Assembly: GCF_946482605.1 (NCBI RefSeq)
Contig: NZ_CAMLSE010000012.1
Location: forward strand, 124,001-188,000
From: an uncultured Dyadobacter sp.
GTDB taxonomy: Bacteria; Bacteroidota; Bacteroidia; Cytophagales; Spirosomataceae
Direction: 5' to 3'
DNA: 64,000 bases
The notes under the pieces were generated by a model that was not told the DNA's origin, searched no databases, and was given only the letters and a program-made list of their open reading frames with translations. Position numbers and translations under genes: made by a program. This document shows positions 27,313 through 35,388 of this stretch, piece after piece; position 1 is the first letter of the stretch, and each line of letters begins with the position of its first letter.

Positions 27313-28479
27313 CTACTCCTCATGCAGCGCCATCGCGGGGTGAATGCGGGATGCCTGCTTACTGGGGAACCAGGCACAAAGCGTTACAATGATATAAATT
27401 ACAACGACGGCCGCCAAAATCGCCATCACGTAAATTTCCTTGTCCAGATCAAAAACATTCATCAGAGGGAATTGCACCGCAAAGATCAGTCCTAAAATCA
27501 GACTGAATGTAGCAAGCACCCACACTTCACCCAAAAACAGGGTGGTTACCTTTATTTCCGTCGCTCCCATAGCCCGGCGGAGACCTATTTCGCTTTTACG
27601 CCGGGCAATATTCAGGTTCAGGATACCGAAGAGCCCAAGCGCCACATTGGTCAGCAGGAACCCGCTTATGATCAGAAATATCAATACAGGCACGAGCGTC
27701 AGATTTTCCCGGTTTTTGCGGGAATCCGTGAGATAGCCTACCTCAATGCCCCAACCTGGCAACATTGCTGCGATATCCTTCACAAGACTTGCCTCGAAGT
27801 TAGCGTCGGTGCCCGGCCTGGTTTTAATGAGCATGTTCGAATTCCATTGGTCGTCCTTAGCCAACATCTGGAAAAGTGCCGGGTTATCGGACATAAACTC
27901 CCCTTTTGCCTTGAATTTGTCGACAATACCGACCACTTTGCCCGAAGTCTTGTCGTCCAGCTTGACCACCTTATTCAACCCCGACTCATTCAGAAAAAGC
28001 TTATCCTCCATTTTCTGATTGATCACCAGGGGTATAAACTTACCCGCGAGGTCGCTCTCCCGGTACCATCGTCCCTTTTTTAGCGGCAAGTCGAGCGTTT
28101 CGCTAAACCCGCCATCGGTGTAGTAGAAATCCGCGCCTACATTTACCTTGTTGTAGGTAACTGAGTTACCGATCTGGTTGGCCGAAAATGGCGTATTACT
28201 GCTCATCCGGCTCACCGAAACGACTTCCCTGTAAGACCGGATCCGCTGCATCACCCGTTCCAGCTTCAAGCCAACCTCGGTGGTATCCTGGTAGCGCGCC
28301 AGTTCCAGGTTCCATACCTGCTCGTACTGAAACCCGATGGGCTGTACATAATTACGCACATTATAAACAATGAGCGTCAGCACACCGAACAATACCAGAA
28401 AGGCCGCCCATATCTCGATAATAAGCAGGGAATGAGCGCCTTTTTTATTCCATATCAATTTAAAAAGATGTCTTAGCAT
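27313..28479 (-). CDS. MacB-like ABC transporter permease (second)
   Basis: A 388-residue MacB/FtsX-type permease. One N-terminal helix (IEIWAAFLVLFGVLTLIVY), a large periplasmic MacB_PCD-like domain (about 60-270), then three C-terminal helices (LIFLIISGFLLTNVALGLFG; VWVLATFSLILGLIFAV; MAILAAVVVIYIIVTLCAWF). The cytoplasmic loop RKSEIGLRRAMGATEIKV and the end KQASRIHPAMALHEE are hallmark. It likely pairs with the permease at 28612 and the ATPase at 30100. Flanked by octamer arrays on both sides. Confidence 0.92.
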   Translation of the reverse strand: MLRHLFKLIWNKKGAHSLLIIEIWAAFLVLFGVLTLIVYNVRNYVQPIGFQYEQVWNLELARYQDTTEVGLKLERVMQRIRSYREVVSVSRMSSNTPFSANQIGNSVTYNKVNVGADFYYTDGGFSETLDLPLKKGRWYRESDLAGKFIPLVINQKMEDKLFLNESGLNKVVKLDDKTSGKVVGIVDKFKAKGEFMSDNPALFQMLAKDDQWNSNMLIKTRPGTDANFEASLVKDIAAMLPGWGIEVGYLTDSRKNRENLTLVPVLIFLIISGFLLTNVALGLFGILNLNIARRKSEIGLRRAMGATEIKVTTLFLGEVWVLATFSLILGLIFAVQFPLMNVFDLDKEIYVMAILAAVVVIYIIVTLCAWFPSKQASRIHPAMALHEE

Positions 28480-28489
28480 GGGATCAATT

Positions 28490-28611
28490 TTGAATGAGTG
28501 AATGAGTCAATGAGTGAATGAGTAGGCCGAAGTTGAACTGTGAATGAGTGACCGGGTCGCCGGGGCGATGGATCGCAGTGGAACTGCTGTGATCACAATT
28601 CACTCATAAAA
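28490..28611. repeat. Octamer array B (TGAATGAN, with core phrases)
   Basis: Left part: four tandem units TGAATGAG, TGAATGAG, TCAATGAG, TGAATGAG. Then the core phrase GACCGGGTCGCCGGGGCGAT (28551-28570) and the GCAGTGGAACTG phrase (28575-28586), ending in the inverted form AATTCACTCAT. It occupies the whole gap between the two permease genes. Confidence 0.85.
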
Positions 28612-29856
28612 TCACACTTTCAGCGCTTCCGCTATTTTCAGCCGTGACATTCTGAAGGCGGGTAAAACACCTGACAGCAATCCAAAAACCAGACAAACCA
28701 GCAGGCTTATCAGAAATACGGGCAGGTTGACGGTCAGATCGGCGTAAGCGATCCAGCCGCTGGCATTGATAAACTGGATAACCACCAATGTCAATACCAA
28801 TGCAAATGCTCCTCCGATGAAAGTGATGAAGATATTTTCAATGATGAATTGCCATAAAAGTGCCTTGGAGGGAGCCCCAAATGCCTTCCTGACCCCAATC
28901 TCGGATGCTCTTTCGAGTATCCTGCTCACATTCACATTGACCAGATTGACAGCGGGCAGTCCCATGATCATCAGCAACACCAGTGAGACAACGGAGTAGA
29001 ACATCACTTTCTCTTTGTCGCCTCTTGCCAAAGTGTTCAGAAAATGATCGAAATAAGTATCAGCCTTCACGATCAACACGTTAAGTCGCTTGCCATCGGG
29101 GATTTCAGAGCGGGGAATACGTGCAATATGCCCGTCAAACTCCGATTGGACGGCCGGTATGTCCGAAGTCGTTTTGGCCAGCACGAGTGCAACAAAGCGC
29201 CCCCGAAATCCCTTTTCTTCGTAGTTGCTTTTCGGGGCCGTGTAGGGGAAATAAACATCCGAATAAGTATAGATCCGGGTAGGCGGGCTACCCTTCACGA
29301 CACCGATTACGCGATAATTTATACTTTCGATATCGATGTATTTGCCAACTACCGGTTGATCCCCCGTACCGAAATACTGGCTTTTTAGCGCATCAGTAAT
29401 GACAGCAACGTGGTCGCCGTTACGGATGTTGGTTTCGTTATACGGCTTCCCTTCAAGAAACTTAAAGTCGGTCACACTCCAGAATTCAGCGTCAGTGTAT
29501 TTCGTATTGAGCTTGATCCGCTTACCGTTCACATAGGCATTCGAAAAACCGAAATTGTTCAAGATCGAAACGCGCTCGGCGGTTTTAAGCGATCTGGCAT
29601 ATTTTGTGAGAAAATCGAAAGTAGCAGGTCCCGACGACATCGAAGTGTTGGCTGAATCTGTTTGAATAATCGTCGCGACGTAGAGCAACCTGTCTCTTTT
29701 GTTTTCGGGATAATGCGCCCCAAAAAGGTGATCGAGGAAAGAAGTCACCACCATCAGCACCGTCAGCGTAAGGGTAATGCCGAATAGCGTGATGAAAGTA
29801 TAGAAAGGATGCCGCAGCAATACCTTCCAGGCGATTTTGATATAGTTTGAGAGCAT
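28612..29856 (-). CDS. MacB-like ABC transporter permease (first)
   Basis: A 414-residue permease of MacB type. N-terminal helix FYTFITLFGITLTLTVLMVV, periplasmic MacB_PCD-like region (about 50-280), three C-terminal helices (VMFYSVVSLVLLMIMGLPAV; FIGGAFALVLTLVVIQFI; FLISLLVCLVFGLLSGVLPA). The conserved loop is RASEIGVRKAFGAPSKALLW, and it ends SRLKIAEALKV. The two permeases are different enough to form a heterodimer. The short N-terminal part and the paired permeases differ from E. coli MacB, which fuses ATPase and permease. Confidence 0.92.
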   Translation of the reverse strand: MLSNYIKIAWKVLLRHPFYTFITLFGITLTLTVLMVVTSFLDHLFGAHYPENKRDRLLYVATIIQTDSANTSMSSGPATFDFLTKYARSLKTAERVSILNNFGFSNAYVNGKRIKLNTKYTDAEFWSVTDFKFLEGKPYNETNIRNGDHVAVITDALKSQYFGTGDQPVVGKYIDIESINYRVIGVVKGSPPTRIYTYSDVYFPYTAPKSNYEEKGFRGRFVALVLAKTTSDIPAVQSEFDGHIARIPRSEIPDGKRLNVLIVKADTYFDHFLNTLARGDKEKVMFYSVVSLVLLMIMGLPAVNLVNVNVSRILERASEIGVRKAFGAPSKALLWQFIIENIFITFIGGAFALVLTLVVIQFINASGWIAYADLTVNLPVFLISLLVCLVFGLLSGVLPAFRMSRLKIAEALKV

Positions 29857-29867
29857 TGGGGATAATT

Positions 29868-30106
29868 TTGAATGACTGAATGATTGAATGACTGAATGAT
29901 TAATGAGTGAATGAATGAATGAGCCGCAGTGAAACTGAGAATTTCGAATGAATGACTGGGTCGCCGGTGCGATGACTGGGTTATGAATGGGTTAATATTG
30001 ACAGAATGCAGAAAACATTTACTAATTCACAATTCGGTCATTCAGTCATTCAGTCATTCGGTCATTCAAAATTCATTCACTCATTAACTCATTCACTCAT
30101 TAACTA
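29868..30106. repeat. Octamer array C, inverted arms
   Basis: Left arm: run of TGAATGAC/TGAATGAT units (29871-29922), then GAATGAGCCGCAGTGAAACTG (29917-29937) and GACTGGGTCGCCGGTGCGATGA (29954-29975). The middle is AT-rich. The right arm from about 30026 is the reverse complement octamer TCATTCAG/TCATTCGG. The two arms can fold into one long imperfect hairpin. The stop codon of the ATPase gene (30100-30102) lies within the right arm. Confidence 0.85.
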
Positions 30107-30762
30107 ACCTGCGTCCCATCGAACAGTCTGATCAGCCTGTCAGTTTTCTTCGCCATGGCTTCGTCGTGTGTGACCATCACGATCGTGGCGCCGTCGGTGT
30201 TCAGCTTTTGGAGGATGCCGAGAATTTCGTGGCCCATGGCGCTGTCTAGATTACCGGTAGGCTCATCGGCGAGGATGATCTCGGGATTACCGACGATCGC
30301 CCGTGCGATGGCGACGCGTTGCTTCTGGCCGCCAGAAAGTTGCTTTGGAAAATGCTTCATGCGGTTGCTCAATCCCACCTTTTCCAATGCATCCTGCGCG
30401 AGTTCGCGGCGTTGCTTTGCCGACGTATTCCTGTAAAGCAGCGGAATTTCGACGTTATCTATCACTGATAGATCATTGATCAGGTGAAAGCTCTGGAAAA
30501 TGAAACCCAGCTTACGGTTGCGCAATTCAGCCAGATGCTTGTCGGTATAACGCTCCACCGTTGTGCCGTCGATCTCGATTTGACCTTTGGAAGGCGCATC
30601 AAGCAGCCCGATTATGTTCAGCAATGTACTCTTCCCGCAACCCGAAGGTCCCATGATCGAAACAAATTCCCCTTTCTTCACATCGATATTGATGTTGTTC
30701 AAAGCCAGCGTCTCGATGGAGCTGGTGCGGTAAACTTTCTCTACGTTTTGTAATTTGATCAT
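30100..30762 (-). CDS. ABC transporter ATP-binding protein (MacB/LolD type)
   Basis: A 220-residue ATPase. Walker [10 protein letters not shown] near residue 39, Q-loop [12 protein letters not shown], signature [16 protein letters not shown], Walker [14 protein letters not shown] and H-loop MVTHDEAMA. MacB/LolD subfamily by the short length and GNLDS. It energises the two permeases downstream in the same direction. Its last codons and stop run into octamer array C. The start ATG is followed upstream by array D. Confidence 0.95.
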   Translation of the reverse strand: MIKLQNVEKVYRTSSIETLALNNINIDVKKGEFVSIMGPSGCGKSTLLNIIGLLDAPSKGQIEIDGTTVERYTDKHLAELRNRKLGFIFQSFHLINDLSVIDNVEIPLLYRNTSAKQRRELAQDALEKVGLSNRMKHFPKQLSGGQKQRVAIARAIVGNPEIILADEPTGNLDSAMGHEILGILQKLNTDGATIVMVTHDEAMAKKTDRLIRLFDGTQVS

Positions 30763-30774
30763 GGCGTGTTGTTT

Positions 30775-31079
30775 TAATGTTGAATGATTGAATGAGTGAA
30801 TGAATTTTGAATGAGTGAATGAATGAATCGCTGAATTTTGAATGAATGAGTGTGTGAATAATTGAATTTTGAATGAATGATCGGGTTGTTGTTGCGATGA
30901 GCGAATGAAAAGGTTAGATGTGGTCTCTATTCTCGTCCAGATGAATTCATGACTGCTGATCCAATAACTACTTATTCGGTCATCGCTCCGGCGACCCGGT
31001 CAGTCATTCAACATTCACAGTTCCACTGCGGCCCATTCACTCATTCACACATTCACTCATTCAGTCATTCAATCATTCA
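30775..31079. repeat. Octamer array D, inverted arms, fills a 314-bp gap
   Basis: Left arm: TGAATGAN units from about 30780 to 30880. Middle: about 100 bases of unrelated sequence. Right arm from about 30976: CATCGCTCCGGCGACCCGGTC (inverted copy of the array B/C core phrase), CAGTTCCACTGCGGCCCATTC (31018-31038) and TCATTCAN units to 31078. The stop codon of the neighbouring tolC gene (TGA, complement of 31077-31079) is formed by the last TTGAATGA unit. No gene is seen in the gap. Confidence 0.85.
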
Positions 31080-32525
31080 ATAGCCAATCTTCCTATTCTG
31101 CTCGAAGTCGTAAAGCGTCAGCAGCCGCAGGCTGTAATACGCCTGCCAGTAGTCGCGCAGCGCCAGGATATAATCGCGGCGGGCGATGTCTTTTTCCTGG
31201 GTCGCAATACCGAGGTCGGTTACGCTGAGATCGCTGAGAATGAAGCGTTCCTTGGCGATCTGGTAGCGGTCGGCCGCGATGCTGTCTGCAAGCTGCGTGA
31301 GTTTAACCTGCTTTTGTAACATTTGTAAAAGGGTTACCTGGGTGAAAATTTCCTGTTCAAAAGTAAGCTTATCCTGCTCCACCGACTGCCGGGCAAACTC
31401 CTGCGCGGCGCGGGCTACTTCGGTTCTCGCTTTATTGCGGCCCCAGGTCAGAATGGGTAGCGTAAGTTGCAGCTCTACAAACTCGCGGTCCTGCGGGCTC
31501 ACGTACACGTCGCGCGGGAGGTTACCTTGGTTCGAAAGCCCGAATGTGGCCACCAGCGTCGCATTCAAGCCATTGTCCTTCTTCGCCTGCTGCACATCCC
31601 GTTCGGCTTCAAGCAGCCTGCGCCGGAATGCTACCGACGCCGAACGGTTCGCGAATGCTTCGTCGAGCGCCAGTTGCGGATCGATCTTAAATTCCCCCGC
31701 TTCGGAGGGGATGTCCAATTCCAGCTCACGTTCATCTCGCGAGCTCATGTACATTTTCAGTTTCAGCGATGCCACCGCAGCACTTTGCTGGGCCGATGCC
31801 AGGTCCTTTTGAGCAGTGAGCAGTCCCATTTGTAGCTGCAAAAGGTCGTTCTGGGAGATTTTACCCAATTCCAGCTTATGCCGGGCGATTTTAAACAAAG
31901 TGTCGTTATTACTCCGGTTTTTCTCCGCGATCTGCAAATTCACCTGTGCCACCAGCAGATCGAAATAGAACCCGGTCGCATCCAATGCAACCTGTTCGAG
32001 TGACTGGATATACTGCTGGTTGCCCTCCTGGTATTTCAATGGCGATATCTTCCTGTCCCATTTCAGCGGGTTGAACTGGAATAACGGCTGCTTGATCCCC
32101 AGTTCAAAAGGAATACCGTTATAGCGTGTCACATCGCGCTGGAAATCGTCGAAGCGCTGCATTTGCTGCTGCACATAAACGGTTCCGCCGGTCATCGCAA
32201 TACTCTGGCTGAGCGACAGGCTGAGCATGGAGTTATTATTTGAAACCTGCTGAAACGAAACCGTTCCGTCCGGCTGTACGACCTGGATGTAGGAGCGTGT
32301 AAACCCGGGAACGGTGCCCAGCAGACTCAACTGCGGCTTGTAGTCGGCCATAAACGACCGGTACTGCCAAAAAATAGTCTTTTTTTGCGTCACAGCTTGC
32401 TTGGAGGCAATGGATTGCTCTTTGGACTGCTGTACCACTTCGTCGAGCGTCAGCTTGCGGATTTGTGCCGAAACAGGGGCAGAAAGAATCAGGAGCACCA
32501 AGATAAAAAGCTTTTTCATAGTCAT
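31077..32525 (-). CDS. TolC-family outer-membrane efflux protein (second)
   Basis: A 482-residue outer-membrane channel. Signal peptide MTMKKLFILVLLILSAPVSAQ, two OEP repeats with long helices (YIQSLEQVALDATGFYFDLL; AEKNRSNNDTLFKIARHKLE), C-terminus LRLLTLYDFEQNRKIGY. Its ATG overlaps the stop of the adaptor gene by four bases, so the two are coupled. It works with the adaptor at 32522 and the MacB-type pump at 27313-30762. Confidence 0.92.
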   Translation of the reverse strand: MTMKKLFILVLLILSAPVSAQIRKLTLDEVVQQSKEQSIASKQAVTQKKTIFWQYRSFMADYKPQLSLLGTVPGFTRSYIQVVQPDGTVSFQQVSNNNSMLSLSLSQSIAMTGGTVYVQQQMQRFDDFQRDVTRYNGIPFELGIKQPLFQFNPLKWDRKISPLKYQEGNQQYIQSLEQVALDATGFYFDLLVAQVNLQIAEKNRSNNDTLFKIARHKLELGKISQNDLLQLQMGLLTAQKDLASAQQSAAVASLKLKMYMSSRDERELELDIPSEAGEFKIDPQLALDEAFANRSASVAFRRRLLEAERDVQQAKKDNGLNATLVATFGLSNQGNLPRDVYVSPQDREFVELQLTLPILTWGRNKARTEVARAAQEFARQSVEQDKLTFEQEIFTQVTLLQMLQKQVKLTQLADSIAADRYQIAKERFILSDLSVTDLGIATQEKDIARRDYILALRDYWQAYYSLRLLTLYDFEQNRKIGY

Positions 32526-33790
32526 TGGATCGTGAGCTCTTCCAGGTGTTCGTAATCGTTCATATCGATCAGGATGACCTTTTCGCCGGGTTTCAGCCCG
32601 CTTTTGACCTCGACATAATCGAAATTCGAAAGACCGGTCTCAATCTCCCGCCTGCGCGCTGAGCCGTTTTCGAGGACATACACGTACTGTTTCCGCTTGC
32701 CCGTAAACGCAGGACCATTAGCAACCCGCAATGTTTTGGCGCTTTTGCTCGTGACGACGTACACTTCCACCTTCATATTGGGTCTGAGTGACTCGTTTCG
32801 TGCATTATCGAGCTGAATCGTGAAACCAATCACCCCATCCTTAACAGCCGGTTTCACCTGCGTGATCACACCTCGCAGCTGGGATTCGTTGATTTTGACA
32901 ATAGCCCCAAGCCCTGCCTTCACCTGGTCGGCGTACACATCCGAGCAACTTCCTTCGACCCGAAAACTGCCCAAGTCCGCCACTTTCGCGAGCATTTCAC
33001 CTTCATTGACGGAAGAACCGATATTCTCATTCACCCAGGTGAGAACACCCGGACGGTCGGCGATAATATCGGCCATTTTGAGTTTATGCTGCAATTCCTG
33101 CAAATTCTTACCCTCGATCTGCGCGCCCAGCTCGGTTTCGCGTAAGCTCGCACCCATCGATTCGCGGTTGTATTTCAGGCCATTTTCGAGCTGCTTCTTT
33201 TCAAGCTCCGCGATTTTCAGTGCATTCTCGGCGCGGGTGATGTCCTCGACTGTCCCACCACCGACCTTTTGCAACCGTTTCGCATCTTCAAAATCAGCTC
33301 TCAGCTTATTGATGTTTAAAGATTTGATCCTGTCGTTGATTTCAGCATCGTACAAATCCTTATTCAACTTCATCCGCATCTGATCGATGCTGTTCTTTTT
33401 CAGTTCCAGCTGGTCCTTATAGCGTTCGGATTCGATTTCAGTCAGAGATTTATCGAGCTCAACAATGGCCTGACCTGGCTGAACGCGCGTGCCGGGGGTG
33501 AGCAGAATGCGTTTAATGCTCGCGCGGATAGGACTGGTAAAAATCTGTTCGTAGGCCGGAATGATTTCGCCCGAGGCAGTAAGCGTGTTCTCGACGTCGC
33601 CCGTTTCGACAACACCGATTCGGATACGAGCGCTTTCGAGCGTACTCGAAAGCGACTTTTTAAAATAGTAAAACAAAAGAGCCAGCCCTGCTATCACCGC
33701 ACCGATGATCAGCCATCGGCGGTTTCTGGTTTGCTTGGCATATTCCGGCGCGATTTCCCGATCCATGTGGGTTTGATTGGAGGTTTTCAA
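32522..33790 (-). CDS. MacA/HlyD-type periplasmic adaptor
   Basis: A 422-residue membrane-fusion protein. Cytoplasmic N-terminus, one transmembrane helix (LIIGAVIAGLALLFYYF, about 30-46), first lipoyl half (ASIKRILLTPGTRVQPGQAI), a long coiled-coil hairpin (about 115-230), second lipoyl half (ILADRPGVLTWV-like), then beta-barrel and membrane-proximal domain ending in VILIDMNDYEHLEEL. First gene of the long minus-strand efflux run. An ATG eight codons in (33766) is an alternative start. A -24/-12-like element lies 30-50 bases upstream. Confidence 0.9.
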   Translation of the reverse strand: MKTSNQTHMDREIAPEYAKQTRNRRWLIIGAVIAGLALLFYYFKKSLSSTLESARIRIGVVETGDVENTLTASGEIIPAYEQIFTSPIRASIKRILLTPGTRVQPGQAIVELDKSLTEIESERYKDQLELKKNSIDQMRMKLNKDLYDAEINDRIKSLNINKLRADFEDAKRLQKVGGGTVEDITRAENALKIAELEKKQLENGLKYNRESMGASLRETELGAQIEGKNLQELQHKLKMADIIADRPGVLTWVNENIGSSVNEGEMLAKVADLGSFRVEGSCSDVYADQVKAGLGAIVKINESQLRGVITQVKPAVKDGVIGFTIQLDNARNESLRPNMKVEVYVVTSKSAKTLRVANGPAFTGKRKQYVYVLENGSARRREIETGLSNFDYVEVKSGLKPGEKVILIDMNDYEHLEELTIQ

Positions 33791-33820
33791 TGGAAAAAAT
33801 CATGGCTAATACACCTTGAT

Positions 33821-33840
33821 TTATCCGAAATCCGTGCCAA
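33821..33840 (-). promoter_or_regulatory. Possible sigma-54 promoter before the efflux run
   Basis: On the minus strand the site reads TTGGCACGGATTTCGGATAA. The -24 part TTGGCACG is a perfect match, with spacing right for a -12 element, but that element is TCGG instead of TTGC. An NtrC-type regulator encoded at the end of the same run makes it plausible. The weak -12 keeps confidence low. Confidence 0.4.
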
Positions 33841-33884
33841 TCATTAACACATTGAAAATCAAATATTTAGACTAAAACTAAAAC

Positions 33885-33910
33885 AAAAAAAACCGTGCGA
33901 TAACGCACGG
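33885..33910 (-). terminator. Terminator of the 33955 gene
   Basis: Stem CCGTGCG (33893-33899) with CGCACGG (33904-33910) and loop ATAA. On the minus strand it is followed by a run of eight T, so it ends transcription from the 35241-33955 gene before the efflux run. Confidence 0.85.
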
Positions 33911-33954
33911 CCTGTGTGATTTCAAACGCATTTCTTCCGGTGTTAGCTTTCCGT

Positions 33955-35241
33955 TCAGGTCTTCAATTTTTTCTTTTTCGCCGCGGGAAACAGGATATTG
34001 TTCAGGATCAGGCGGTACCCAGCGGAGTTCGGATGCAGGTTCAAATCGGTCGGTTCCTCTCCTACCCGATGCTGGTAGTCTTCCGGATCATGGCCGCCAT
34101 AGAAGGTGAAAAAACCTTTGCCGTGTGTGCTGTGAATGTACCGGGCCTCCTTTGAAACTTTATTTTCTGCTAGAATGATCACCTCCGGTTTGATCAGGTG
34201 GTTCTTGAATGCGGTGGTCTGTCCCAGAAAGCCTTTGATCATGATTTGATGGTTCTGGGTCAGCATACTCGGAACAGGGTCCCATTTCGCGGAGAACTGG
34301 AACAACGAAAAGAAGTCGTTCGATTCCGTGACGCCCCGCTCCTCAGGCTGGTTATCGATATCCGAAAACTCAATTTCATAGGGATACGAAATGGCTTTAA
34401 AATCCCGGAATGCAAATGTGTTGTCATAATTCAGTTTCCCGTTGGCGGTAGGATCTGCCGGTGTGCCGTCGTACATCGCATCCACGATATCGACGCCGTC
34501 GGCTGCCAATGCGATATCGAAGGTGTCGGTCGCGTTACACATCGCAAACATATAACCACCGCCGGTCACAAATTCGGCGATTCTTTTGGCTACCGCCAGT
34601 TTCATTTGAGGCACATTATTGAACTGGAATTTAGCCGCAGTCTCCTCAGCGTCCTTTTTTTGCTCCCGGTACCAGGGACGGTCTTTATATTGAAAAAACT
34701 TGCCAAACTGCCCCGTAAAATCCTCGTGGTGCAAATGGAGCCAGTCATATTCGGGAAGCTTGTTGTTTAGCACCTCATCGTCATAAACGACGTCATATGG
34801 AATCTCCGCGTAGGTGAGCACGAGCGTTACTGCGTCGTCCCAAGGAAGTTTAGACTTGGGTGAATACACGGCTATCCTGGGCGCCTTCTGTAATTTCACG
34901 GCATCCATATTCACGTCCGCTGCGCTGATCTGACTGAGAATCTGCCCCGCCTGACCTTCCGATATCACCTCGAAGCTTACTCCCCTGACAGTCATTTCCG
35001 AAGCAAACTGCTGATTGTAAGCTACCATAAAACTACCGCCCCGGTAATTGAGGAGCCAGTCCATTTCCATTTCATAGTTTTTCAGTATCCAGTAAGATAT
35101 GCCGTAAGCTTTCAAATGGTTCTTCTGGGTCTCGTCCATGGGGATCAGAAGCCGGTTAGCAAGCGCATTGACCGCACCCGTCAAAAAAATGACGAGCGGG
35201 ATAATGAGGCGTACCACTGGTTTGATTCTTTCGAGTTTCAT
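33955..35241 (-). CDS. Exported protein of the family often labelled asparagine synthetase B
   Basis: A 428-residue protein from the ATG at 35241 (the frame continues to 35433 without a sensible N-terminus). A signal-like helix VVRLIIPLVIFLTGAVNALA is followed by LLIPMDETQKNHLKAYGISY, a pattern I recall in Bacteroidota proteins named asparagine synthetase B. No class II glutaminase cysteine at residue 2 and no SGGxDS loop are visible, so that name is not supported. Features such as DWLHLHHEDFTGQFG, EFVTGGGYMFAMCNATDTFD and FFTFYGGHDPEDYQH suggest a GATase1-like or ThuA-like fold (inference). Function unknown. Divergent from the lone permease at 35389. Confidence 0.75.
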   Translation of the reverse strand: MKLERIKPVVRLIIPLVIFLTGAVNALANRLLIPMDETQKNHLKAYGISYWILKNYEMEMDWLLNYRGGSFMVAYNQQFASEMTVRGVSFEVISEGQAGQILSQISAADVNMDAVKLQKAPRIAVYSPKSKLPWDDAVTLVLTYAEIPYDVVYDDEVLNNKLPEYDWLHLHHEDFTGQFGKFFQYKDRPWYREQKKDAEETAAKFQFNNVPQMKLAVAKRIAEFVTGGGYMFAMCNATDTFDIALAADGVDIVDAMYDGTPADPTANGKLNYDNTFAFRDFKAISYPYEIEFSDIDNQPEERGVTESNDFFSLFQFSAKWDPVPSMLTQNHQIMIKGFLGQTTAFKNHLIKPEVIILAENKVSKEARYIHSTHGKGFFTFYGGHDPEDYQHRVGEEPTDLNLHPNSAGYRLILNNILFPAAKKKKLKT

Positions 35242-35388
35242 GCGCAGTTTTACATCAGGTAGTGAATAAATATATAAAGAAACCGCAACGATCTGAAATT
35301 TAACCCAAAAGTCGTACCGGTTTTTGATTTGCCCAAGTCCATATCTAACGACCGGATCCCGTTTCTGGTGCACCAGTTTTAAATTGCC

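Noticed and set aside
27209..31079. CRISPR array
   Set aside because: The units are 8-base degenerate octamers without regular unique spacers, and no cas genes are present.
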